Positions 26,901 through 33,243 of a stretch of DNA of 64,000 nucleotides are shown here, one piece after another. Every line of letters begins with the position of its first letter. Position 1 is the stretch's first letter. The stretch is from assembly GCA_944393465.1 (NCBI GenBank), contig CALYAG010000009.1, positions 1 to 64,000 on the forward strand, written 5' to 3'. The DNA is from an uncultured Clostridia bacterium. Lineage in GTDB: Bacteria > Bacillota > Clostridia > TANB77 > CAG-508. Under the pieces are notes generated by a model that saw only the letters and a program-made list of their open reading frames with translations, did no database searches and had not been told where the DNA came from. A program made the translations under genes and the position numbers.

Positions 26901-27120
26901 TAATTACCTCATTAAGTCTATTTGCAAAAGTGTCTGTACCTTCCTGCTCTTGTTCCACAGCATTTTGATACTGATCTACAGTATTTTGCGTTATTCCTAG
27001 TATTCCATTATCTCCTATTCCTGCTCTTATTGCTATTCCTGCTAATATAATCATTACAATTATTGTTATTACTAAAGATAATAATGTTAAACCTTTCTCT
27101 TGTCCTACATTTCTCATCAT
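23902..27120 (-). CDS. Prepilin-like surface protein with Fn3-like domains and a C-terminal FGE/C-type-lectin-like domain
   Basis: A 1072-aa protein. The N-terminus is a class III/type IV prepilin signal: QEKG, predicted cleavage, then LTLLSLVITIIVMIILAGIAI. Several beta-rich repeats follow (for example around 160-255, 258-375 and 470-560) with the phrase TYYIKVEVTDNAGNTA typical of Fn3/Ig-like modules. The last 280 residues (from EYVWIPVENAVYD) resemble the formylglycine-generating-enzyme/C-type-lectin fold and end in SNIFDLGSNVREWT, VRGGFYDA, ASHRH and GSRLALYVK. The final 200 bases of the gene are visibly richer in G+C than the rest. The ribosome binding site is AGGTGA. It is probably displayed on or through the type IV pilus machinery; ligand unknown. 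Confidence 0.82.
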   Translation of the reverse strand: MMRNVGQEKGLTLLSLVITIIVMIILAGIAIRAGIGDNGILGITQNTVDQYQNAVEQEQEGTDTFANRLNEVIKDDGIISITQTGENETIADVPSLQIIGWTSTGGVAQISIESDYITQYRIGTGGWQDYTGQVNIENGSTISARYKKNNEVSKVRSKIIEDDIKPEVTMQDPVVDGGEITVNVSAQDKEMGMPETITYSYYIKPSGETDYQNVGHNTTGEYTFAGLQAYTSYDIRVITTDKAGNQGAATSTVLVGSVDTEAPTINLLVKETTTRSITVNANAVDEGSGIKEYKFYIGIAPGEYGEAIVQNIDNLGGGTGSTEGGTQTVEPHTDGFGIYTFENLTQYTTYYIKVEVTDNAGNTAEQEISTRTYLVPNEIENKIEWNESETPETATANVTLSTPRNYDIMYTTETSNGEPTNWQAYTIGTVIPETNGGILYACLTDGLNNGEYITINVTDFEGPLVNIETSEVTTNAVTVNVTAEDRGAGMPENPVYSYYIKESGEDEYELKAEIEDTHYTFTGLNNKTVYDIKVETKDKIGNLGDDTISATLENLIFESNVTLKEIVWHNGLATITVQNNSNEYDMQYQIASEGTEMDDNGSWTVLKEKQAEIEGLENKSIVYVKLTDGINTTEGYATFNIDNPSKESYTEQELAKDTTRSSYDILRISVNSDEVETVINEEQENAILYSYYYKNINEDKYTLISTNTYYNEPAVIADVIEGGIYKILVTALFEDGNSYAVTRSENKATTIALAQADVNQTYAENRTYIDNSTQFSSNNEYVWIPVENAVYDEQTSINESYKPMFRLQQNSNQYYESVYYNFSGITSSANLGFRLGNAYYREPSLVTNSNANYSWIYTAGNNYDATNYNKLADLGINSPNEMGAYLNNQYTQMAQSIIKYGGYYVGRYETSLYTEQGTNSTNGVIAKSIKDVTPMASVDWYKMYLVENSGYTNNPYNKSSSVGSMMITGSQWDTMLNFFLTGSDKNKVTAVTGNHTGTREETGLFGSDIMSNIFDLGSNVREWTLEAYSSTYREVRGGFYDATDTNPASHRHNDYPTTVNYVLGSRLALYVK

Positions 27121-27242
27121 TCACCTCATATAATATGTTTAGCGATAAAATTGCGCCACCATATTCTTTCTTTTATTTCTTTATGTCAAATTAAATATTC
27201 GCTACTTTTTAATTTATGCATTTCCTATATTATTAAAACGAC

Positions 27243-27297
27243 AAAAAACTATGTATTAAAAGTGAATTTTTAGTTCACTTAAAACACATAGTTTTTT
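27243..27297. terminator. Bidirectional hairpin between divergent genes
   Basis: AAAAAACTATGT pairs with ACATAGTTTTTT, with an inner AAGTGAA / TTCACTT stem. T-runs follow the stem on both strands. Neither neighbouring gene needs a terminator here. Confidence 0.6.
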
Positions 27298-27334
27298 GCT
27301 ACGTTTACATAAGTTTATTTTATTAGACCTTACG

Positions 27335-27355
27335 ATATATATATATATATATATA
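27335..27355. repeat. AT dinucleotide run
   Basis: A 21-base alternating AT tract, part of a gene-free stretch (27121-27682) that also holds the hairpin at 27243 and the repeat at 27458. Nothing else recognisable is seen there. Confidence 0.9.
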
Positions 27356-27457
27356 CAGCCCCAAGGGTTTCAGCGATTTTTGTCATATTTTACCTCAATT
27401 AAAATTTATTTTTTTATTCACAGATATTTTAACATATATTTAATTTATCTTTCAATA

Positions 27458-27636
27458 TTTTTTTCAGTTGGGGACGGTCCTTTTTTAAAAATGTTTTAAT
27501 TAAAGCCCTAGCAATATGTCTATTTTTCATTCTCAAACTGGAGCTAACAGCGACCCGCGCCGAGAATGCAAAAATAGATATATTGTTGGGCGTAAGCAAT
27601 TTTTTCGATTTAGGACCGTCCCCAACTGAAAAAATC
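27458..27636. repeat. GGGGACGGTCC palindromic repeat with a large structured insert
   Basis: Outer ends are TTTTCAGTTGGGGACGGTCC and its inverted partner. Between them lies a second inverted repeat of more than 20 bp (CAATATGTCTATTTTT and AAAAATAGATATATTG are its outer parts; CATTCTC and GAGAATG its inner parts). It closes a GC-rich loop of about 27 nt containing GCGACCCGCGCC. Confidence 0.85.
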
Positions 27637-27682
27637 TTTAATTGGACATCATATTTCAATAATACAAGCATATATTAAAATT

Positions 27683-28714
27683 ATGAAAAGTTTTAAATTT
27701 TATTGCATTTCTTTAAAAAGAAATATTTTGCCAATTATTTTTATATTATTTTTATTTTGTTTAGTAGTATTTTCTGCTAGCAACTTGTCTGCGACTAAAT
27801 CTGGCTTAAGTTTGTGGGCTAACTCGGTTGTGTCTTCACTTTTTCCATTTTTAGTTGCAACTGAGCTTTTGAGCTACACAAATGTTGTTAATTTTGTGAG
27901 TAAAAAACTGGACAAATTTATGCGCCCTATTTTTAATATGCCCGGATGTACGGCTTACCCTTTAATTTTGGGAATACATAGTGGCTACCCTGTAGGAGCT
28001 AAAACTGTATGTCAAATATATAAAGAAGGCTTGTGCACCAAAAGAGAGGCAGAACTAATGCTTGCATACACTAACAACTCAGGTCCACTTTTTATCATAG
28101 GAACTGTGGGAATATCTATGTTTGGAAGCACTACAATTGGACTTATCTTACTATGCACTCATATTTTAGCATCTCTTTCTGTTGGAATTATTTTTGGCAA
28201 AAAACTGGGAAGTAAATACAAATCTATAAATAAAGATTATGTAAAAATTAGTCATAAGAGTATAAGTTTTGCGAATTTAGGAGAAGTCTTATCTAACAGT
28301 ATAATTTCTAGCATAAAAACTATAATGATGATTGGTGGATTTGTTGTAATATTTTCGGTAATAATTTCTATAATAAAAAATTCTGGACTATTAAATATAA
28401 TTGCAAAATTATTATCTCCTTTGTTTGGAAATAGCAATTTTATTTCAGGTACTTTATCTGGAATAATAGAACTTACAAATGGGCTAAATGCTATAAGTAG
28501 TATCCACGTAAAAGCAATTTCTACAAATATTTTACTAAGCGCATTTTTACTTGGATTTGGTGGCTTTTCTGTAATGCTACAAATACTAAGCGTGGTTTCT
28601 AAGGAGAAATTGTCTATAAAGCCATACATAATAGGTAAAATTTTGCAAGCCATGCTTGCTACTGCGTATACTTTTGTTATACTTCAAATACCTATGTTTA
28701 ATTTTAATTTGTAA
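27683..28714 (+). CDS. ylbJ: Sporulation integral membrane protein YlbJ
   Basis: A 343-aa polytopic membrane protein with nucleoside-recognition (gate) domains; in Bacillus it is needed for spore cortex formation. About eight hydrophobic segments are visible. Family phrases are SLFPFLVATELLS, GCTAYPLILGIHSGYPVGAK, LAYTNNSGPLFIIGTVG and GIIELTNGLNAIS. No good ribosome binding site precedes the ATG, and a repeat element ends only 46 bases upstream. It is a single gene followed by a strong terminator. Confidence 0.92.
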   Translation: MKSFKFYCISLKRNILPIIFILFLFCLVVFSASNLSATKSGLSLWANSVVSSLFPFLVATELLSYTNVVNFVSKKLDKFMRPIFNMPGCTAYPLILGIHSGYPVGAKTVCQIYKEGLCTKREAELMLAYTNNSGPLFIIGTVGISMFGSTTIGLILLCTHILASLSVGIIFGKKLGSKYKSINKDYVKISHKSISFANLGEVLSNSIISSIKTIMMIGGFVVIFSVIISIIKNSGLLNIIAKLLSPLFGNSNFISGTLSGIIELTNGLNAISSIHVKAISTNILLSAFLLGFGGFSVMLQILSVVSKEKLSIKPYIIGKILQAMLATAYTFVILQIPMFNFNL

Positions 28715-28832
28715 TTTTTGCTATCACAAACGTTGCTGTTAATAAGCGAATTTATCGCTGATTTACAGAGAAAATAAAGTTGTCACTAAAATAGTGTGTT
28801 CTAAACTAGTGTGTTAAAAAAGTGTTAATAAA

Positions 28833-28875
28833 AAAACTAGCATGCCTCAAATTTAATTGAAGTATGCTAGTTTTA
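28833..28875. terminator. Terminator after ylbJ and the tRNA gene
   Basis: AAAACTAGCAT / ATGCTAGTTTT stem with a 20-nt loop in the convergent gap between ylbJ and tRNA-Met. A-runs and T-runs flank both arms, so it can serve both directions. Confidence 0.7.
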
Positions 28876-28921
28876 TAGAAAATGAGATAAATAAATGTGT
28901 TTATGGCATTTATTTATTTTT

Positions 28922-28998
28922 TGGTGGCGAAGAGGAGATTCGAACTCTTGACCTGCCGGGTATGAACCGGATGCTCTAGCCAACTGAGCTACTTCGCC
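28922..28998 (-). tRNA. tRNA-Met (CAU)
   Basis: 77 nt including an encoded CCA. The acceptor stem GGCGAAG / CTTCGCC is perfect, the D-arm is GCTC...GAGC, the anticodon loop is TTCATAC (anticodon CAT), and the T-loop is TTCGAAT. The anticodon stem lacks the GGG/CCC of initiators, and the loop matches Firmicutes elongator Met rather than Ile2. There is a T-C mismatch at the top of the anticodon stem and an A-C mismatch in the T-stem. Confidence 0.93.
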
Positions 28999-29047
28999 AT
29001 TATTTGCGACAATTAGTATTATACAATATAATATGCCGCTTGTCAAG

Positions 29048-29113
29048 CATCACAAATTAATTTTCTTCCCATCACAAATTAATTTTCTTCCCATCGCAAA
29101 TTAATTTTCTTCC
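29048..29113. repeat. Three tandem copies of a 22-bp unit
   Basis: CATCACAAATTAATTTTCTT + CC occurs three times head to tail with one base change. The third copy contains the stop codon and last codons of the adjacent prepilin-like gene. Confidence 0.9.
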
Positions 29114-29838
29114 CATTGTGCAACAAATACTGTGTTTTGGGTTACGGTATACACATCACCTGGTTGGTATATTGCATTTGTAGCTTCATCAAGATATCCT
29201 TTAAATGTGTATCCTTCTCTTGTAGGCGCTTTACCTATAACTACTGTTCTTCCTCTTAAATCAACTGATTCCATATATGGTACATCTGTACCCCCATTTG
29301 CATCATATGATACTATCAAAGTTTGAGATTGGGCAGTAAAATTTTCCGGTAATCTATAGTATGTTACTCCCTTGTATTCAACACCACTTGTGTAATAAAT
29401 AGTTCTTGATTGTTCATTTATTATATATACGTCTGATCCACTATATTCATTATTTTCATATGTTTTTTGCTTGTTTCCAGAGCCATATTTTAAGCTTATT
29501 TGTGCGTTCATGTATGAGTTTAAATTTGATAAACTTATTACATAATACACGTTTCCATCATTAGGATTAGCTACTTGGTCACTACCTTGTACATAACTTA
29601 AAAAGCTGTAATCGCCTGTATATATTGGACCAATTGAAGATAAGTCATCTAAGTCTGCATATGTTGTTTCTATTGATTCTCTAAGTTTATCTATATCACC
29701 TTTAAAATATGTGTATCTTTGTAATTCTGATATATCTGTTGTATTTACTATAATTGGAATACTTATTAGAGCAAGTACCACTATTGTTATAATTAATATT
29801 AGTAGAGTTATTCCTCTTTCACTTTTAATCTTTTGCAT
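29101..29838 (-). CDS. Prepilin-like protein with a C-terminal InlB B-repeat domain
   Basis: A 245-aa protein starting with a prepilin signal: KSERG, predicted cleavage, then ITLLILIITIVVLALISIPII. The middle is a Tyr/Ser/Asn-rich globular region. The last 70 residues (SYDANGGTDVPYMESVDL ... GYTFKGYLD ... FVAQWEEN) form one Listeria-Bacteroides (InlB B-type) repeat, a small beta-grasp fold found in Gram-positive surface proteins. It is probably a minor pilin or pilus-associated adhesin. It lies outside the pilus operon and has no operon partner. Its last codons were tandemly duplicated into the 3' flank. Confidence 0.87.
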   Translation of the reverse strand: MQKIKSERGITLLILIITIVVLALISIPIIVNTTDISELQRYTYFKGDIDKLRESIETTYADLDDLSSIGPIYTGDYSFLSYVQGSDQVANPNDGNVYYVISLSNLNSYMNAQISLKYGSGNKQKTYENNEYSGSDVYIINEQSRTIYYTSGVEYKGVTYYRLPENFTAQSQTLIVSYDANGGTDVPYMESVDLRGRTVVIGKAPTREGYTFKGYLDEATNAIYQPGDVYTVTQNTVFVAQWEEN

Positions 29839-29965
29839 TTTTATCTTCCTTTAACATTTTTCTTAAATATATTTATATACTATTTTTATGTTTTTTTCAA
29901 GAGGTTTACAAAAAAATAACCTAAGGCTGTTACTGTTTAGTTACAGTTCAGTAAGTAGATAAAAA

Positions 29966-30001
29966 TTTAGCATAGTAAAAAGATGTCTTTACTATGCTAA
30001 A
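29966..30001 (-). terminator. Terminator of the 122-aa gene
   Basis: A perfect 14-bp stem TTTAGCATAGTAAA / TTTACTATGCTAAA with an 8-nt loop. On the minus strand it is followed by TTTTTATC. Confidence 0.8.
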
Positions 30002-30061
30002 ATCGCATTTCCATTGAATGCTTCTACCAATGCATTAAAAACATTTATTCCTTGTTTTTTA

Positions 30062-30088
30062 TGTCAAATAGAACCGTCCCAATTGACA
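30062..30088. repeat. Half copy of the GGGACGGTTC repeat, TGTCAA form
   Basis: A single right half: TGTCAAATAGAACCGTCCCA then ATTGACA, 15 bases past the stop of the 122-aa gene. Confidence 0.7.
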
Positions 30089-30102
30089 TTTAACATTGAA
30101 AT

Positions 30103-30471
30103 TTATTGTTCTAATTCTAAATCATTATCTTTAGATTTATCACTTTCTGTTTTAGTTCCACGATTTTGACTCTTTTGAGCTTTTTGAGCTATTTCTTGAG
30201 CTTGTACTACTGAATCTTTTAAAGAACTTTCAGGCTCAGCCTTATTTCCTTCTCTTAAACTTCTAAGCCATGCTATTCTATCTTTTTCTTCTTTTTCTCT
30301 TTTAGCTTCCATTTCTTTCATTCTTTTAACTGCAGGCTCCATAGCTGAGGCTAATTCTTTTGCCTCTTTTGTATCTGGGTTTAAATAGTCTTCATCTCCT
30401 TGGTCATTTTCTTGAAACATACTTGTTAATGAATGTCCAAAACCTTTTATTTTATCTAATATTTTACTCAT
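30103..30471 (-). CDS. Charged helical protein of unknown function
   Basis: A 122-aa hydrophilic protein without a signal or membrane segment. Residues about 35-70 (KEAKELASAMEPAVKRMKEM) are strongly helical and coiled-coil-like. The C-terminus is rich in Gln, Lys, Ser and Asp. I do not recognise the family. It has a plausible promoter and a terminator of its own, and lies downstream of the spoIVFB-like gene on the same strand. Confidence 0.75.
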   Translation of the reverse strand: MSKILDKIKGFGHSLTSMFQENDQGDEDYLNPDTKEAKELASAMEPAVKRMKEMEAKREKEEKDRIAWLRSLREGNKAEPESSLKDSVVQAQEIAQKAQKSQNRGTKTESDKSKDNDLELEQ

Positions 30472-30615
30472 TTATATTGTGATTCCTCCTTTTATTTGCC
30501 ATTATTTTATTTATTTTTTAATGCAAATCTTTGATATTGAATTTTTGCACTGTCAATTTACGTTTATTTTTAATATCAAATTAGCTTTAATGGCTTAATC
30601 ATCACTAATATAATT

Positions 30616-30644
30616 AGTATACCATAAAATGTTAGAAAATGCAA
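30616..30644 (-). promoter_or_regulatory. Promoter of the 122-aa gene
   Basis: TTGCAT (30644-30639), a 17-bp spacer and TATACT (30621-30616) on the minus strand, in an otherwise featureless 236-base gap. Confidence 0.5.
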
Positions 30645-30707
30645 GTATTTTATGTTAATTTGATTTTGTTTGAAGTTAATTATAAAAAGCTCTATTTAAA
30701 AATCAAA

Positions 30708-31391
30708 TTATTTTTGAACAATCATATTATAATTATCTTTAAAATTACCATATATCTTTTCTTTTAACTTGTATTCCTTATTACATTTATACACCATTAG
30801 CCACAAGTAAATTATAACTAATAATATGGCTATATTTTTGTAATAAAGTATTAAAATGCTGGAAATAGCAGTAATCAAAATTGCATTTATATTTGTAACT
30901 GTTTTTGCATAAGAATAGCTTTCTTTTAGGCCTATAAATATATGTATTAATCCTTGCATTATTCTTCCACCATCTAATGGATAAATAGGTATTAAATTAA
31001 ATAATATAAGAAGAATATTAGCATAAATGGCATTTTGTAAGTGCTCTAAATTTATATCTTTACTTAAAAAATTTATAAAAAATAAAATCAAAATGCAAAA
31101 AGCATTTGTAAGTGGACCTGCTAATGCAATTAATATCTTTTTTACTGTTAGTCTACTACCTTTTTTTACTTTTATATTGTAATCATCACATTTTACTTTA
31201 AATCCTAGTTTAAAGCCAAATGGAATTATGCTTATACTTTCTGGCTTAAAGCCAAGAATCAGACCACATAATAAATGCCCTAACTCGTGTATTAATGCAA
31301 AGAACATTAATGTGGCATATATTCCTATGTTTCTTGTAATTAAAAATATTAATATTATAATAAAAATTTTAAAATCTATTCTTATTTGCAT
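30708..31391 (-). CDS. spoIVFB: SpoIVFB-like site-2 protease (M50)
   Basis: Intramembrane zinc metalloprotease of 227 aa with about five hydrophobic segments. HELGH in LIHELGHLLCG supplies the two zinc His and the catalytic Glu. The second-ligand Asp is in NLIPIYPLDGGRI. In Bacillus, SpoIVFB cleaves pro-sigmaK in the mother cell. The assignment to SpoIVFB rather than another S2P rests on its size and on the M23/SpoIVFA-like gene directly upstream, the same order as the spoIVFA-spoIVFB operon. Confidence 0.85.
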   Translation of the reverse strand: MQIRIDFKIFIIILIFLITRNIGIYATLMFFALIHELGHLLCGLILGFKPESISIIPFGFKLGFKVKCDDYNIKVKKGSRLTVKKILIALAGPLTNAFCILILFFINFLSKDINLEHLQNAIYANILLILFNLIPIYPLDGGRIMQGLIHIFIGLKESYSYAKTVTNINAILITAISSILILYYKNIAILLVIIYLWLMVYKCNKEYKLKEKIYGNFKDNYNMIVQK

Positions 31392-31510
31392 AAATATTTT
31401 TGTATAATCTTTTATACAAATCTCCTTCCTTTTGCTTTTAGTATAAACTTTTATTAGTTATAAATATTAATTTTGTCTTATTTATTAAGACCTTTATAGT
31501 AATTGAACTA

Positions 31511-32503
31511 TTAGATTTGTATTATGGCTTGAGGGTCCACTGTTCTTCCGCTTCTTGCTATTTCAAAATGCAAGTGTGGTCCTGTTGTTCTACCTGTATT
31601 TCCAACTGTTGCAATTACTTGACCTTGACTAATATAATCTCCCTGATTTACATATATATCTTTGCAATGTGCATACATTGTACTTATTTCTCCATTTGTT
31701 ATTTTTACGTGATTACCATAGTCTCCATAACTAGATACAAGTTCTACTGTTCCTTCCATTGCAGCAATTATCTCAGTTCCTTCATTTGCTCCTATATCAA
31801 GTCCTGCATGATTTGCCGAAATTATATCTGTTGGGGTTCTAGGACCATAGCCCGATGTTACAGTTCCATAAACGGGCACGATTATTGATGCATTTTCTTT
31901 TATATATGCTATGTCTTGTTCATTTTGGCTTAGAGTAATATTTTCATCACTCCCGCCAATGCCTCCTGCATCACTTGAATTTGTTTCTTCATTGTTTACA
32001 TTTTCAGTTTCAGATGTGTTTGTTCCATTAGCTTCATCCTCTCCATTATTTGCGCCATCAGTCCCATTAGCCTCATCCCCTACATTATTTGCCCCATCAA
32101 TTTCATTAGTATTTTCTATGTTATTTTCTTGGGCATTTGTATTATCCGCTTCATTAGCATCATCCTGTTTATTTTCTCCAATACCTCCAACTAAGCCGTT
32201 ATACCAATTTGAAACAGATTTAAAGCTATTATTTAATGTAGAATATACTTGCCCTATATTTATGTCTGTACTAAGTGCATTTTTTATATTTTCCATAAAC
32301 GGATACTTATTTTGTGTTAAAAAATATGCCAAGCCAAATATGCATATACTAGCTACAGTTTGTATAAAGACCTTTGTAAGCATAGGCATTTTCTTTTTAG
32401 TATGTTCTACATTTATATCTCGCGCTGAAATAGTGCCTCTTCTTCTATTTGCAATCTCTTCCGCTCGTCTTATTCTATCTTGCTCACTTATTATTCTTTC
32501 CAT
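31511..32503 (-). CDS. M23 (LytM) metallopeptidase, SpoIVFA/SpoIIQ-like
   Basis: A 330-aa protein from the ATG at 32503, which has AAGGGAAG upstream; the earlier ATG at 32521 has no site. One membrane segment lies near residues 47-63 (VFIQTVASICIFGLAYFL). A long Asn/Glu/Asp/Gly-rich linker follows with an imprecise internal repeat (DGANNVGDEANGT / DGANNGEDEANGT). The C-terminal LytM domain keeps its zinc motifs, HAGLD and HLHFE, plus GYGPR and GNTGRTTGPH. Next to a SpoIVFB-like protease it is most likely the SpoIVFA counterpart. Unlike a purely structural regulator, its active site looks intact. Confidence 0.85.
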   Translation of the reverse strand: MERIISEQDRIRRAEEIANRRRGTISARDINVEHTKKKMPMLTKVFIQTVASICIFGLAYFLTQNKYPFMENIKNALSTDINIGQVYSTLNNSFKSVSNWYNGLVGGIGENKQDDANEADNTNAQENNIENTNEIDGANNVGDEANGTDGANNGEDEANGTNTSETENVNNEETNSSDAGGIGGSDENITLSQNEQDIAYIKENASIIVPVYGTVTSGYGPRTPTDIISANHAGLDIGANEGTEIIAAMEGTVELVSSYGDYGNHVKITNGEISTMYAHCKDIYVNQGDYISQGQVIATVGNTGRTTGPHLHFEIARSGRTVDPQAIIQI

Positions 32504-32589
32504 AGGCTTCTTCCCTTGCATTTGATTTAGGTTTTTGCATTGGATTACCTATAACCTTTTTATTGCTATTTTTTTTTATAAGTACGAAA

Positions 32590-32638
32590 AAAACTTTTTA
32601 ATTAGTCTTTTAAAATATATGACTAATTAAAAAGTTTT
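32590..32638 (-). terminator. Terminator of the 67-aa gene
   Basis: An 18-bp perfect inverted repeat AAAACTTTTTAATTAGTC / GACTAATTAAAAAGTTTT with a 13-nt loop, directly after the stop. Confidence 0.75.
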
Positions 32639-32648
32639 ATACTTGTTT

Positions 32649-32852
32649 TTAAAATGTAATTATTAAAAAGCTAATCACCACAAGAGCCAAAAGTATTTTC
32701 CAAGCCCAATTATATCTTTTTAGCTTTTTACATTCACTTTCTAACTCTCTTAATTTTCGCTTGTTTTTGCTTTCATCTTTGTATTTTTCTTCACACTTTT
32801 CTAATATTTTTTCAGCCTTATTTATTATATACTTTTTATTTAAGTCTCCCAT
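32649..32852 (-). CDS. Small tail-anchored coiled-coil protein
   Basis: 67 aa from the ATG at 32852, which has AAAGGAGATAAAATT upstream; the earlier in-frame ATG at 32912 lacks a site. The first 45 residues are charged and helical (KAEKILEKCEEKYKDESK), and a single hydrophobic helix forms the C-terminus (WAWKILLALVVISFLIITF). Function unknown. It stands between the ftsZ-like/spo0A and spoIVF-like groups. Confidence 0.72.
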   Translation of the reverse strand: MGDLNKKYIINKAEKILEKCEEKYKDESKNKRKLRELESECKKLKRYNWAWKILLALVVISFLIITF

Positions 32853-32883
32853 AATTTTATCTCCTTTGTTCATACAATTTTTA

Positions 32884-32912
32884 ATAGTACAAGAAAAATT
32901 GCCTTTATTCAA
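32884..32912 (-). promoter_or_regulatory. Possible promoter of the 67-aa gene
   Basis: TTGAAT (32912-32907), a 17-bp spacer and TACTAT (32889-32884) on the minus strand. Confidence 0.4.
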
Positions 32913-33053
32913 CTTGCTATTAAAAGTTGTAAATCTTTATTTGATAAAATTATTTCCACTTGTGGCAGATTTATACATAAAACGTGCTTAAAATTTATTG
33001 CTGTAAATAAACAATCATCTTCAATTCTTTTTAAATCACTAAATTTGCTAATC

Positions 33054-33212
33054 TTAAACTATTTTTACCTTTAAAATTTTATCTTCCATACCTTCTATTT
33101 TTATTTGCTTGTCTAAAAGTTCTTGTGGGGCATCTTCACTCATTCCATTGTAAAATTCTTTATCTCCATCAAAAACTGCAATATGTAATAGCCTAAATTC
33201 TTTTATTGTCAT
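33054..33212 (-). CDS. 52-aa protein downstream of the ftsZ-like gene
   Basis: A short gene with a good ribosome binding site (AGAAAGGAATAATAAGC before ATG), 31 bases after the ftsZ-like stop. It begins MTIKEFRLLHIAVFDGDKEF and continues YNGMSEDAPQELLDKQIKI to end KDKILKVKIV-like, acidic in the middle. Not recognised. Tight spacing suggests it is co-transcribed with the ftsZ-like gene. Confidence 0.65.
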   Translation of the reverse strand: MTIKEFRLLHIAVFDGDKEFYNGMSEDAPQELLDKQIKIEGMEDKILKVKIV

Positions 33213-33243
33213 GCTTATTATTCCTTTCTAGCCAAAAGCAAAA

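Noticed and set aside
27429..27671. 80-aa minus-strand reading frame
   Set aside because: It is translated entirely from the palindromic repeat and its insert and has no ribosome binding site.
28922..28998. tRNA-Ile2 (lysidine) reading of the CAT anticodon
   Set aside because: The anticodon loop TTCATAC and the overall sequence fit Firmicutes elongator tRNA-Met better.
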